A DNA stretch of 64,000 nt from Cryptomeria japonica (taxonomy: Eukaryota > Streptophyta > Pinopsida > Cupressales > Cupressaceae), in assembly GCF_030272615.1 (NCBI RefSeq), contig NC_081408.1:403089889-403153888 (forward strand), read 5' to 3'. The notes beneath the pieces are model-generated. The model had not been told where the DNA came from. It did not search any database and was given only the letters and a program-made list of their open reading frames with translations. The number at the start of each line of letters is the position of its first letter. Position 1 is the first letter of the stretch. The translations under genes and the position numbers were made by a program. Shown here one piece after another: positions 12,798-25,814 of this stretch.

Positions 12798-15480
12798 TAT
12801 CTTTAAATGTAAGGTGGTTGGTAGATATAAGATGTTCTATCATGGCCTGAAGTTGGTCAATGTTTATGTTATTGGGTATAGATGAATCATGAAGAGCTTT
12901 ATCTAGAGAAGCCTTATGCATGGGGGATATCTATAAAAGCTATAGAATTGATATTTGGGTGGGCATTTTCCTCAAATGGTCTATGAGATTTTATTGATTT
13001 GGCATTTGGGATTTTGAAGTGGCTACTTGAAGAGTCCCTTTGGATCTGTGATTAGCTACTACACATTTGGGTAGCTACTAAACATTCAAGATTATTGTTC
13101 TTGATGATAATGGTCGACACTTGGTTGTTTATAGGCTAGATTCGATTGATAGTGTAGTCATAGGCCACATTATTATAACTGGCATTATTGTTTGACTTAT
13201 TCCCTGATTGGAAGAAATTCCTTTACCATGATTATGTAAGGGGTTCTTGAAGATCATGTGGTCATTATTTGATGTTCCTGGTCAATTTTCAACTATTATG
13301 TCACCTCGGTCAATGAAGTCCTACATAAGGTTTTTTAGTTTGAAGAATCTAGAAGCTTTGTGTCATTCAACTTTATGATATTCGTAGAAATTAGTGTCCT
13401 TCCACCATGCAATATTACTTATGGTTCGTATTGTCTAATTTCTGGAAGTGTTATGAAATTTGATTGGACTATTTTTTGCAATTCTAATTCGATCAGTTCT
13501 CCTAAGGGTGTACATCTTTGTCGTGTATTGGTGTTTGGCCTAGGATGACCTCTTTGTGCATTTGTTTGGACAATGCTTGATGTGTGGACATTAGGCGGTA
13601 TAGGTGCTTGAAGGATAATCTTAGGATCTATCTTTTAGAACACTTTTGCATCTACCACACCATCATTAACTACATTCTTGTTTTTAGACCAAAATTGGGA
13701 TTTGTCATTAGATGTGCTTAGGTTATCCTTGGTCTCTTTAAATATTTTGACAAGTCCTTTAGATATAGGGGCTTTCTCAATGGTAAGATGGTTTTTAATA
13801 ATCTCATCAAAGGTGTTTGAACATTGGATTTGTAGGTAGAACCCCCTTTCTTGATTGAAGTTTTGGATGAATATCTATACAAATTATTTCTTTGGTACAT
13901 GGCATGGGCATTTTATAGCAAGGTTTCTCCTTCTCTATAGATATGAGGTGATGGATTTTCCATTCATTTTCTTTATATTATAATGATCATTCATTAATAC
14001 TCTATGTTCTATGCTATATGAGAAGTGTGATGAACTTTTTTCTAGCTCATGAAAGGTTCTAATGCCACATGGAAGGTGTTAAAACCACTCAATGGCTTGT
14101 CCACCTAGAGTACGTGGAAAGAGGTGTGTGAGATATGTATTATTATGAGAAACCTAGAGATGCTACATAAAATTCATTGATATGTTCTTGAAATAACCCT
14201 TTCCTTTGAATTTATCAAATTTTGGCATTTTAAAATAGCATGGATATAGTGGCATAGGGATAGCTCTATCAAATGAATACGGACAAATGTCATCCAATGT
14301 GCAAGTTTTCTTGGTCACTCCTAGCTACATATTAGTGATTTATTGTTGAAGATTCAATATTTGTTGTGCTAAGTTATGAGCAGGTGATGGATTGATGTTG
14401 TTATTAGGGCCTTGTTACATGTAAGTGTTATGTTGTCATGTTCCATGAAGTGGGTTTGAAAATGGGTTTATGTTGTGACAAATGAGTTGTTAATTATATA
14501 GTCAAAGTTTATAGGTGGAATGGTTTTGGTTTATTTGTATGGCATGGCTTGTGATTTTTTATTTTGAAGTAGCATATGTGATACATTTTATTAAGTCCTG
14601 AGTTTTGTTGATGTGTCATTAGGTTGATGTTTTGGTATGAGAAATTTTTATTGGGTAAGATGATGTTTTGTGGAATGTTGTTTTGGAAAGGTTGTGCAAT
14701 TTGGATTACATGTGGTGTTGTTTGAAAGTGTATTTTGGTATTTAGGTGAAGGTGTAAGGTTTTAGTTATGTGGGATGCGAGCTTGGGGTTGACTAAAGGT
14801 TATTTAGTTATGAGACATGATTTTGACATTTGGATTGTTTGTCATGTATTTGTATGGGGGTGGTAGGTTATGTTGTTGGTTAGGAGATGCTATGTTTTTT
14901 TCGTTGGTTTTGGTTTGGTGATGTTGTGTTTTGACTAGATGAGGTAGAGTTAGGATTGATGTTTTTTGGTGGGTTACTCAAAAGTGCAGATGTTTGAGGT
15001 GAGAGTGGTATGTTGTAAAGTGGATTGTTGAACCATAGGTCATATGAAGGTAATGGTGGTACAAAGACATGTATTGAATTGTTGGATGTTTTAGTTTGAG
15101 GTATGTTAGCGTTGAGTTGTTGTGATGTCGAATTGTTACATGGATGTGTTGTGTGTGAAGGTCTTGTGTTTTGTGATGTCATGTTTTGCGAGGAATCTAT
15201 AACATTAGAGATGTCAAAGTTGGATGGTAACTTAGAGCCTTGTTGTGCTAACAACAAGAAAAAGTGATTTGGGTATATGTAGTTAGGAGTGAGCCTAAGA
15301 TCTTTGAATGGTTAGGTCTTATTGTGCTTCCTCAAGCTCGTCTTGGATCAAATCTCTGATAGGTTGCATCTTAATAGGTGGTTGTTGTAGTATTTCTTGC
15401 GGTTGTTGTTGAGGTATCTCGTATACATGTGGAGGAATCCCCTTTTTTTTAATTGGTAAGGGGCCAAAGCCGTTAATGCT
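12798..15480 (-). pseudogene. Decayed Tat-like gag (5' part of the interrupted minus-strand element)
   Basis: Read on the minus strand from about 15480 down. First comes a Pro/Gln/Asn/Ser-rich N-terminus (about 15257-15480 and an open stretch 14880-15257 rich in N, S, T and P). The gag core follows at about 14000-14300 with KFKGKGYFK, TYLTHLFPRTLGGQAIEWF and an FHELE-like segment. A C-terminal part at about 13330-13560 has RQYEP and a Tat-style Cys/His region (NFYEYHKVE, then FKLKNLM). Several stops and frameshifts interrupt it. Its protease continues at 1-772, across the Tekay insertion, so both pieces belong to one element. Its own LTRs were not securely located. Confidence 0.6.
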
Positions 15481-15599
15481 TTTGATTGGAGCTATGAACT
15501 AATGAGGCCACATTTTTTAGACACCTCATCCTCAGAGATTTTTTTTCCATTGCATGCTTTGGCATCTCCACCAGGTTATCACTCTGTTGCGTGCACGTG

Positions 15600-15890
15600 G
15601 TAGCTCACCCTTATATCTCCTTTGTCTCCCGCAAGCATCACCTTATCTCTTCGTCACAACGCATGCATGGCAGCTCACCCTTATATCTCCTCTACCTCAC
15701 GTAAGTGTCACCTTATCTCTTTGTCACCATGCGCGCATGGAAGCTCACCCTTATATCTCCTCTACCTCGCACAAGCATCACCTTATCTCTTCATAACTGC
15801 ATGTAGGAGTCACCTTATCTCTTTGTCACGTATGCGCAAGTATCTCCTTATCGCTTTGTCACCTACATGCAAGTATCTCCTTATCTCTCC
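15600..15890. repeat. Tandem repeat of about 70 bp (three units plus degenerate tail)
   Basis: Units start near 15600, 15670 and 15740. Each contains CTCACCCTTATATCTCCT, then CACCTTATCTCTT and a GCATG-type end. A degenerate continuation of CACCTTATCTCTTTGTCAC-like blocks runs to about 15890. Open frames here simply follow the repeat. Confidence 0.75.
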
Positions 15891-15899
15891 ATATTCCGC

Positions 15900-18830
15900 A
15901 CACACCCATTGTTCCAACATCCACAAATCTCTTATTTGTCTTGGCAACCAACATGGACACCTTTTGCCTAGTGGTCCTTGCTGCCTGCATGTGCCTTTCC
16001 TATGGGAGTGTTTCCTCCTGTGGGATGAAAGGAATGAGTTTTGAACTCATGATCGCCATATCAACAGGGCTCATGACATACCGTCATATTGTGGGGTCAT
16101 CCCCAATATGGAGGCATCCCTTATTAATATAGGATTGTAGGATTGAACATGGGGTCTTGTTGGGGATCTATTTGGTTTTTTCTTGCTTTGAGACCTAGTG
16201 ACAACTAACATGCAAGAGACCTAGATACTTTTGAATTGAATTAATGTGAATTGGATGTAATAATTGCCATGGATTTAAAAATTGAACCTAAGATAATTGG
16301 TTTTTTTTTTAATTTTTTAGATAAGTTGGATTGAAAGCTTGGATGAAAGATTAATGGTAGAATAAAAGATTTGAAGAGTGTATCTAGATATTAGGATGAT
16401 AACAATAGAGATTTTGATGATGTGTCACTTGTACTAGACTTATGAGCATAGTCCAAACAGATAGGGTATAAAATAGATCAAACTTAGAAGTAGCCAACAC
16501 TCCTCACATAACCTACTACATTGATAGGCTAACTTGACCCTAGACTTGGAGAAGGAAAAATATCAACAAAAAGGGACAAGTTAGAGATATGGGAGATGTA
16601 AGATCTAGATAATCAATGAACAATTTTGGATTGATTTTGATAGTTTTTTGTTGATATTGATATTTGATGGATGTTTGATCTAAAGTGAATCTCTAAGTAT
16701 TATGTATGAAATGGTGGAAATGATATGCAAAATGGATGCAAATTTTGGGTGGGGGTGATTTGACTAGTCTCAGGTTTGGTCTAAATTTAGCCTATGTGGT
16801 TTGACAAAAAATAGTCTAAATCTGAAAGTTTCTTGTTTAAGCACAGGCAGAATATGATGTGACAATTACACAAGAAATCTAAATGATTAAGTATAAATCA
16901 AAGCCATATGCACAAAAAACTTAATAGTTGTGTAAAGAGGTGGATCAATTGTGCAAAAGTCCTAAGTAGTTGTGTAGGAATTCTAAACAATTACAAAATT
17001 TAGACTGCCATATGTGCAGAAGCCTAAAACAGCTGTGCAAAAGGACTAAAAACATAATAGTTGTGTATCTAGGGTTGTTTGGTCATATTTTCTTCTCAAT
17101 TTTAGGTCAACTCAGTTTAAGATAGGTTTTAGGTCTCAAATTTATGAAAAGAAAGTTAATGTGTTCATCTCAACAAGATATAGCAAAATACTTCTTACAA
17201 TTTGATCTATTATTTAGAAGGTTGACACAATTAATTGATTCAAGTTTGAATGGATGATAGTATGAGAAGAACAATGTTCAGGCTTTGCTATAAGATGTGT
17301 AGGAAAATAGGTCAAATGAATAGTAATAGGAATCAATTGTGTAGGTGTATAAGATAGTCACACAAAAATAGGGCTCAATTGTGTAGAATGTAGAAACAAA
17401 TGTGTCAATATAGAACACAGATACATAACATGTTATGAAACATGCACAATTGCAATAGGAAAACTTGTTTTGGGAAATTTTTTAAGGTGATTGCATTTTT
17501 TTCTGAAACGATTAGTTATTTTAATTGTCTATGGAAAGAAGACACTAACAAGCAATGAAGACATAATGGATGATAATAATTTTTCAGGTTATGAAGGCCA
17601 AATGGTTTCACTAGTATTCCACACTTGAAAGACATGTCAAACACACCAACAACGTAAGTTATTCAAGTATAAGTGTTTTCAATAGTGTAGGACCATATTA
17701 AAATACCCTAGGAGTGTACGCACCTTCCACTCTTAAGAGACAATAGGAGGGATCTAGTGGCACAAGGGTTCACCTTTTCCCTTACTTCAGAAGTTAAAAA
17801 CCTTTAGAACAAAGAATTCCCACCTACTCATGATGGTACATGTTGGGTAGCTTTAGGTATGATACTATAACTTACACCACACTATGGAAATGACCGAAGG
17901 TCTTAAGGCTACTAAATACAAGGTTCAAAGTGGAATCTGTGAACAAAGAGTTGATTTGTAGGAGCATGAGATTGGTGGGATCTCCTTTGCTCTCCTCACT
18001 AGCTAGTCTCAATAGATCAAGAGTCTTGCAACTTGGATTTGAATGATGCTAGCCACTCTTTAAGCTACAACTTTTGATCTCTCCCCTTTGTATAGCTACC
18101 AAAAAACATGATTGAGGTCAAACCCTAGGGTAATGAAATGCCTAGGAAAGCCTCCTACTGAAAATAAAAAGAAGAGTTGGTATTTCGGCGAACCCAAGTT
18201 CACATAAAATGCAAAGTGAGAGCATACACACATAACAAATCTTGGGATAACACAAAGCATGCAAGTGCACACGACATAATAAACAAGGTTCTTTCCTTTA
18301 TGAAATTGAAGTGTTAGCTACTCTAGAAATCAAAGACACATAAAACCTTGCAACAGATTCGTCAGTAGTTTGAATCTTATGGTCTTCTCCCATCAAATGC
18401 CAAGCTGTAGAGATCTGATTAGTACCCCAAAAACTATAATTCTTGTTAGCGAAAAATATAATCAATGAAATTGCAAAAACTAGAATAGATGCACCAAATA
18501 AATGAAGCAATTGTGCAAAAATAAATGATAGTTGTGTAATTATACCTATCAGTTCCACAGAAAGATCCAATAGTTGTGCCAAGGATAAGATCAATTGTGT
18601 AGAATCTATTTCTGCACAAACAAAAAAATCTAGCAAAACAAAGGCACATAAATAAAGGTCAATAGCACAATATAAGTAATCAAAAGTGTAGAATTGGGAA
18701 ACAATTGTGAAGTTAAAAGATACAATTGGACAAAAATGAAGATCGATTGCACAAAAGTTGTGGGCAAATGCGTCGATCGATACTTGTAGCTATAAAAATG
18801 CTAAATTCTCACAGAAACGTTAGTAGTTAG
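15900..18830. other. Non-coding AT-rich stretch with a recurring AATTGTG motif
   Basis: No coding frame is supported. From about 16,840 to 18,780 the sequence repeats loose variants of (C/T)AATTGTG(C/T)A(A/G)AA at irregular intervals, with AGTTGTGTA variants. It lies upstream of the minus-strand gag at 12798-15480 and may be that element's long leader, but this is not proven. Confidence 0.4.
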
Positions 18831-21240
18831 GGACGTGGGTCCCATGGGGTGTGCCAAAATATTAGACTAGAAATTAAACCAATGTGAACTATCTAAGGAT
18901 TAACCACAAAACCCTCAAATTTACACAATTATAATCTACCAATAGGATTTGTAAAGTTAACTTCATACAATTACCTTATCTCCATTGTCCTTTGAAGCTC
19001 TCTTTGAAAGAATGTAGTGTTGCTCTCATATTTTGCACAAAGAACAAATAGTAGTATGATTGCATGAAAGCTCAAAGATTGTGGTTAGAGAAAGATGACA
19101 GATGAAGGTTGAATTTATAGATGTTTCCAATATAAATCAACGATGGAGATTGGTTGAGACAAATTTGAAGTACAATGGTCAAGAATTGACAGGAGAAATT
19201 AAAGGCTAAAAGTAGGAGTTAACTGAATGCCAATTTTAGTGAATTGATTTCATGAGAGAATAATGGATGAGAGAATTGATAGAAAGTGGTATATGAATTG
19301 AAGAAATGGAGGAGCATCGGAGATAAAATAGAATTAAAGAAATAAATTGTTTAATTCCATGTGCATGGTGGAAAATCAAATAAAAATAAAATAAATAATC
19401 AAATAAATAAAGATAATTTATTTAATTATATAAGAAGAGTTAGCTAATTAAATAACAAAAATAATTATTTAATTATTATTAACTAGAAGAATAAGTGGAA
19501 AATAAATTAATTAAATAATAAAAAATATTTAATTAATGTGAAAAGGCGGAAAATTAATAAATTGATTAAATAATAAAAATAATTTAATTAATATTAGAAG
19601 AATTGAATAATTAATGATATAATTATAAAATAATCTTAATTAAAATAGAAATGGCGAGAAAATTTGAATTGAATTTAAATTATGAATTAGGAAATGAGGT
19701 TAGCTTAATTTGATTTTTATTAGAAGAATAAATGACATGAAATGAGTTAGTCACTTTTTAGTGTCCACATTTTGCTCTTCTCTTTGAGACAATGTTTGAA
19801 GTAGCATTGTTTCAAAGAAAAAATGCAGTAAAAAAGAAGATGATCATGGACATGCCATAGTGTGCCCCATTGGAGCAAGGGATTGAGGTAGGATGCCTTC
19901 TCAAGAGATTCCAGAGAATAAAATTTGTGGTCAAACTCTCAAGAAAGGATGGATAGGCTAGATGGGTGGTTAAGGTTGGATTGCATGGTTGGATATATGG
20001 TTAGTATGATAGAAGAAATGTGGAGTGATGATGGTTATTTGATTGATAGTAGGTAGAGAAATAGTTAATGGATGAAATGAACTAGATAGATATGAGATAG
20101 ATCAACATATGATTGGTTGATAGACAGTGACTAATATGAAATGGATTGATATGAAATTGATGTGAACTGTTCTTTTTATCATCACGGAGCATTTTATTAT
20201 GGAAAATGGATATCTGTACACCAAGATATGACAAAACCATGGTGATTTTGGTATCCTTTGCATGGACAACGACTCTAGAAATAAGAAGTGTTCTAATTCA
20301 TTTGTGATACAATAGCACCTTGTTGGAATATGTGAGGAAGTAACCATAAAGAATGATAGTCTCAATGCAACAATGTGTTAGATGACCTTTCATTTGCATA
20401 GGATAATTGTTTATGCTAGATGTTATTTCAACACACACAAGGAACACATTTTCCCCAATAATGTCACAAGAACATGATGTAAACATAACATATCAAAACA
20501 ATGAACATCCTCCATGATCGCTCATCTAATCATTTGTAGATATCCTTGAGTAGCATAGGAACATGACATTAGATAAATCAAGAAAAAAAAAGACTTAATG
20601 ACCAAACAAATCAACAACCATTTAGATCTTCTTGTCAAAAGATAAGTGCTTTAAATAGCATAATGTTAGATAAGATACGTATTATAGGAAAGATGTATCC
20701 ATTAAGGCACACTATTGTGATAAGGATGGATAATTTTGTTTAGGAAATTGATCGGTTAAGTTGTAGGCTAGCTCGGTAGTTATATTTTGTTTGTGATTTG
20801 TTTGAAGCTCAATGTTTTTTGTAATGTTTTGTTTGTTTCCCTTGAAATGACAATGTCCTAGCAAAAGATAGTTTATTATGGATGATGGTGGGTGAATTAT
20901 GGTATGTGATGTAAGTTTATTAGGGTTGGTGAATAGTTTTATTTGTAGGTGGCGGTAGGTGATGGTGTGATTGTGATTTCGAGGATCCAATCCAAAATAC
21001 TAGGTTGGGGAAATGCCCCTAGTTAGGTATAGGACACGTTTATTATGGGAAGAATGGGATGGATTGACTTTATTATGGTGTATTATGGGATAAATGACGC
21101 TAAATATTGACAAGTTTCAAACCATGATAGGTGTGGATATGTGTTACTATGGATGGATGGGATTTTTTGTGGATGGATGGGGGTTTTATTATGAATGGAG
21201 ACGAACTTTATTATGAATGGAAATGGATAACTAGATAGAT
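18831..21240. other. Non-coding stretch, possible LTR edge at its start
   Basis: GGGTCCCATGGGGTGTGCCA near 18838-18860, read on the minus strand, gives TTTTGGCACACCCCATGGG. This resembles the start of an internal region with a TGGC-type primer site, but no matching LTR pair was found. 19,300-19,720 is very AT-rich (repeated AATTAAT blocks). I see no gene in it. Confidence 0.3.
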
Positions 21241-22670
21241 TTGTGATAGATGGAAGAGCATGAGTGACTACACATGGTACATGTATGAGGTCTCCATGTA
21301 ACTAACATTGTTGATACTTCTTGATAAAGAAGTATGTATCACGCTCCATAGTCGAACAATAGTAGCCACATCACATCAACTTCTTAGCTAATTTAAGACC
21401 ACTAGAATGAGTCACACATCCTCTTGTAAGCTAGTGTATGCTTTAGTTGAGTCAAGACATCCTAGAAGGGTAGTATCAAGACTCCTTCAATGTAGAGCAT
21501 CATCAGTTATTGTGTAGTGAGATGATTGATGGATAAATGTTTTACAAGAGATCGGATGGAAGGATATGACCATGAAGGTAAGTGTATATGTCTTTGTACT
21601 AGGACAAATTAGGACCAACAAGTACACAAACAAATCAGTATTGGGAACATAGAATATTGGGATCAAGATCTATTCTACTAAGAACTCACAATTTTGTTTA
21701 TTATGTGACATTTCAAATAGAGATCCAATAGTATCCATAACATGTTACTTTGTTATTCACTCTTGGAATTTGTTCAAATGATATGGATGTGAAGTATTGC
21801 ATAAAAATGTCAACCATTTTCTTGTATGGTAGAAGTTTTTCATCTTTTTTGAGATACTCATCGTTGACATTTCATTAAACTAGCTGGGAGTCACCATAAA
21901 CTTGGATTTCTTTGATTTTCCACTTCATAGCCATTCTGAGTCCAGATACAAGAGCCTCATCCTTTGCAATGTTGTTTGTAAGGGAATGATAGGCGATATG
22001 ATATAAGAATGTAGTATCCTTGTGGAGTGATAAAGAGAACGTCAACTCCAGAATTGGGCTGAGTATAATGATCCATCAAAGTATAATTTCCATTGGTTTG
22101 GAGTAACTACTATGAATACTACTTTATCAAGAAAGTACGATATCATGGGATGGTTGTTTGTAGTAGGGGCATCCACTAATTGATCAACTATATCCTATCC
22201 TTTGATTGTTTTTATGTCCACATACTTGATGTCAAACTCACTTAGAATCATGAACCATTTAGCTAGTTTGCTAATATGTGTTGTTTTGTTTATTAGGTAC
22301 TTTAGGGTATGAATTTTGGCAATAAACTTTATTTGGTGGCTTAGCATGTAATGTCAAAGCTTTTGAGAATAAAAAACAACAAGACACTCATGTATGATGT
22401 TAATATAATAGATAGTCATTTCCTTTACTAAGTAGTCATGTTGTGCTAGAAATGCTCCTAATGCATATGTTATAATTGAACTGTATAATAGTAAAGTTTT
22501 TTCTTCAATGGGTAGCATGCATACTTGAGGTGAGTGTAAGTAATCTTTTAGCTATTAAAAAGCTTCTTGACACTTACATCCAATTTAAATTTGAAACCTT
22601 TTTGAATTAGATGTTGATAGGGGTGACAAGTATCGGCCAACTAAGCAATGGATTTTTAGTTAAATTGTAG
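21240..22670 (-). pseudogene. Decayed Tat-like pol fragment: RNase H, archaeal-type RNase H, integrase finger
   Basis: Minus-strand translation, in several frames. About 22150-22660 is Ty3 RNase H: LLLYSSIITYALGAFLAQHD, then KEMTIYYI, LAKWFMILSEFDIKYVD and DQLVDAPTT. About 21890-22120 is an archaeal-type RNase H: YFDGS, DVLFITPQGYY, MAMKWKIKEIQVYGDSQLV; it continues as DEKLLPYKKMVD and FEQIPRVNNK to about 21730. About 21250-21430 is the integrase zinc-binding region: THSSGLKLAKKLM, GYYCSTMERDTY, HGDLIHVP. Order RNH-aRNH-INT is the usual Tat order. Many stops and frameshifts. It lies upstream of the gag at 12798-15480 on the same strand, so it belongs to a different copy. The RT and the catalytic integrase core are missing. 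Confidence 0.65.
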
Positions 22671-22679
22671 TTTCCCTTG

Positions 22680-23510
22680 TATGGAGTTGATTCAAATTTG
22701 TAGGAGGCGATATGCCAATTATACTAAAGTTGATATCATATGAAAACTATGACATTCTAGTGAAGTTTGACTTTAAAATGTTAATATGAGGAAATTATTC
22801 ATTAATTTTTTTTATGTACTAGATATTAAAGTAATATATTTGAAAAAAATAGAAAAATAAAATTATTCTCTTTTTTTTCCTTTGACGTCAACTTGACCTC
22901 ACTTTTTTTCTAAAAATTTTAACAATTCAAATTTCACTCTTGAACTTAAAAAAATTATCGATAATTTTTTTATTTTATTTTTTAAATATTACAAGCATAA
23001 CTTCACTAAAAATTCTACATTTTATTAGTTTATATCATTTTAAAATTTGTTTGAAGATGAATTTTTTAATTTGTGTTGACTATTCTCTAATAAAAGTGTG
23101 ACAAAGATTTATACTCTTACCCAAATACTAATGTACTAGACGGGAATGTTAAGTCCTTATAGGCTTCGCTTCTTCCTTTATGTATCAACAAATAATATTC
23201 AAAGTAGCTCTAGACCTGTGATTCTTCTTTATCTTTTTCCTCCTTATTCGTTGGGTGGCTAGAGATAGTGGGGGGTTAAACAAAGCATAACAAAGATGCC
23301 ATATCCTTCCCCACACATGTGATTCACCTTTTTAGCGATTGGATAGGGCTTCCAAAGAAATGTGATGACCACACAATGCAAAAATTAATTGATTTAATAT
23401 TTCATAGACTCATATGTAATGTGATTTGGGGTTTGAAATGAAATGAAAGGAAGGGATTTTAATAACATCCATGAGACCAAGTGGTCTAAGGAACCAAGAG
23501 ATCCAAAAAT
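22680..23510. other. Non-coding AT-rich stretch
   Basis: No coding similarity was seen. 22,800-23,090 is poly-T/A-rich. It separates the Tat fragment from the 3' end of the LINE; no clear LINE poly(A) tail (poly-T on this strand) was identified. Confidence 0.4.
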
Positions 23511-24884
23511 AACTCTAAATTAGTTTTCTCTCAAAGTCAACCCTCCTTTTATGCATCTTGACTAAGAAATTCGTAGATTTGTGAAACCTAGTTTCCTCTA
23601 ACAACTTACTCAGATTGTCCACCTTCGGATTGTTTTCAAATTGCTTACAGATATCCTCGTATGCCACACACACCATGATGAAATGCCACTCAATTTCAAC
23701 AGCCCCATTATCACAAAAGATACAAGTCCTTTCTTCCCACTCTTCTTTGGGAGTTGTCCATCTACCTGTTTCACATTGAAGATGATGTGACTCAGTCCTC
23801 AACTGAACCATTAAGATTCTAGCCTTACCATTGATTTTAGCCCTTAAATACGCCTTTTCATCATGCGTCCACATGGGATTGAATTCTTTAATATAGTGTG
23901 TCTTCTTCCAACCATTATGCTTTGTCCACATGGCAGTCCTAAATTTTTCCAGCACCCAAACATTTATCTCCTCATTAGAACTAGGACAATCTTCTCAATA
24001 AATGTCCCATTTGTTCATTTGTTTGTCATTTTGCTTTCTCCAAGTCTTCTTCCTATGTTTTAGCTCCTCCATAGTAATCATTTTGGGTCATCGATGCTCA
24101 TCCATGTTTTCAACCTTTTTTAAGTAAGTTAACAAACAAATTATAGTTGAAGCCTCCATAGGGAACATACTAGCCTTAGCTAAAAGGATCTCATAGGGAA
24201 CCATTGATTTGACTTTAAAGCTACTAGTGATTAAGTGTTTTTGAATTCTTTATAATTGTCTCCACTTGTAGTTTGACATGCTACTCCCCCAAACCTCGCA
24301 ACCATAAAGGACAACCGAGATGACCAATAAACCGAAAAGTGTTTTCTTGGTCTTCCAATCCCATAGTTCTGGTTTTTTTACATGTTCTGAAGAAGGTGAG
24401 AAGCTCTCCATCCCCCTTGGCTCCTCTTTGTCCTACAAGTCTCCCAAATGAGCCTATTGTGAAAATCAATTTCTAAGTACTTGTACTCTTTAATCTTCTC
24501 CAAGGAGTTTCCTTCAAAGATAAAGTTAACTTGTTGCTTTTTCCACTTCAAGGAAAAGATCATGACTTTGGTTTTGCTAGTGCTAACTTGCATCCCAACC
24601 TCTTGGAAAAAGAGCTTCACAGCCTTCAAGTGTTCTCTCAAACCATGAGCGGATTTTGCAATCAGTATAAGATCATCTACATACAAGAGAAGCTTCACAA
24701 CATATCCTACTAACTGAATACCCTCTCCTGTAGTGTTGCTTAACCACTCTTCTAGCTTATCAATATATAAACCAAACAACGTGGGGGAGAGAGGACACCC
24801 TAGTTTGACCCCAATATCGCTACCAAAGGATTCTAAAAATCCTTCCTTAGTTTTGTTTTTTGCTTTGACTTGTTCATAAAGCTT

Positions 24885-24889
24885 ATGGA
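24885..24889. repeat. Target site duplication ATGGA, left copy
   Basis: ATGGA precedes the inserted solo LTR and recurs at 25810-25814. Removing the insert and one copy restores the LINE reading across IHKLYEQV. Confidence 0.85.
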
Positions 24890-25809
24890 TATTGAAAATG
24901 TGTTGTTGATGAGTATGATTGGTTGTCATTGATGTCAACATAATGGTTGTCATTAGTGTCAACATAATGGTTGTCATTAGTGTCAACATGTGTTCTTGGT
25001 GTTGGTGATTCAAAAGATGTCCTCAAAATATTTGGAGTTCCGAAAGTTGTGCTTCTGCATGGATTAGTTGAGTTGTTGGTGATCCAAATATCTCTATTTA
25101 TCGGACGTAGTGTTGATCGACTATATCCCGGTTCCATTCCTGTTTTTGTTGTATTGGGCAATGCTTTTTGGATCCGAATTTAGTCTGAAATCTGAGGATG
25201 TGTAGCGGCATTGGTGTAGCTTGTGAGTCATGATTTGCATCCAGCATTTGTAATGGATGTAACGTATTGATCTGATCAATGATATGTGTTGTGATATGGT
25301 CTACTTCTCATTCCTTCCCACCACTGGAATGTTTAGTGTTGACCTAGTTTAGATCTTTGTCTTGGCCGACTTGAAAGATTATGCTTCCCAAAAGACAGTA
25401 TATATATGAGGATGATTTGATTGTGTTAAGGATGAGAAAGTGTGGCATTGTTATTGAAGATATGCGAGATTGAGAAAAAAGGACCTGGTTATTGATGGTG
25501 TGTGATGTGTTTGATTGGTATTGAGGCACCGAAAGCAGTCCAGTTTGCAGTGTATTATAGTGGTGGGTTACCTTTTTTTCTTTCTCTTTCTTCGACAGTG
25601 AACCCTCCTGCAATGAGCCACCCTTTGTAAAAATCACCTTAACCAATGTTTTATATCGAGAACTAACATTCTCCATGGTTTTTCCCTTCTTAGGTTATCC
25701 ACGTCATATTCGGTGTTCATTGTGTGATCTGTGTCGTGTATGTGCTTTCATGTTATATTTGCATTTTGATTCACACCCCCTCCCCTCTCAGTTGCTCGGA
25801 TATTCAACA
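24890..25809 (+). mobile_element. Solo LTR (920 bp), copia-like, inserted in LINE RT
   Basis: Ends are TATTGA and TCAACA, a TGTTGA/TCAACA terminal inverted repeat with the first G changed to A. A 5-bp ATGGA duplication flanks it. Near the 3' end is a C-rich stretch (CACACCCCCTCCCCTCTCAG), typical of the 3' part of plant SIRE-like copia LTRs. No internal coding region or second LTR is present, so it is a solo LTR left by LTR-LTR recombination. Three 24-bp repeats lie at 24921-24989. Confidence 0.82.
24921..24989. repeat. 24-bp tandem repeat, 3 copies, in solo LTR
   Basis: Units GGTTGTCATT(G/A)(A/G)TGTCAACATAAT begin at 24921, 24945 and 24969. Confidence 0.88.
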
Positions 25810-25814
25810 ATGGA
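25810..25814. repeat. Target site duplication ATGGA, right copy
   Basis: Exact copy of 24885-24889 just after TCAACA. Confidence 0.85.

Noticed and set aside
12793-12805. ATTGGTATC after the right Tekay LTR taken as a second primer site
   Set aside because: The first five bases are the target duplication and the rest is flanking Tat sequence; the resemblance to TTGGTATC is coincidental.
15554-16044. Two overlapping frames of 80-140 codons
   Set aside because: They read through the 70-bp tandem repeat with the same peptide recurring; no protein family.
20712-20990. 92-codon minus-strand frame rich in Asn and Thr
   Set aside because: No domain, low complexity, in a region of decayed repeats.
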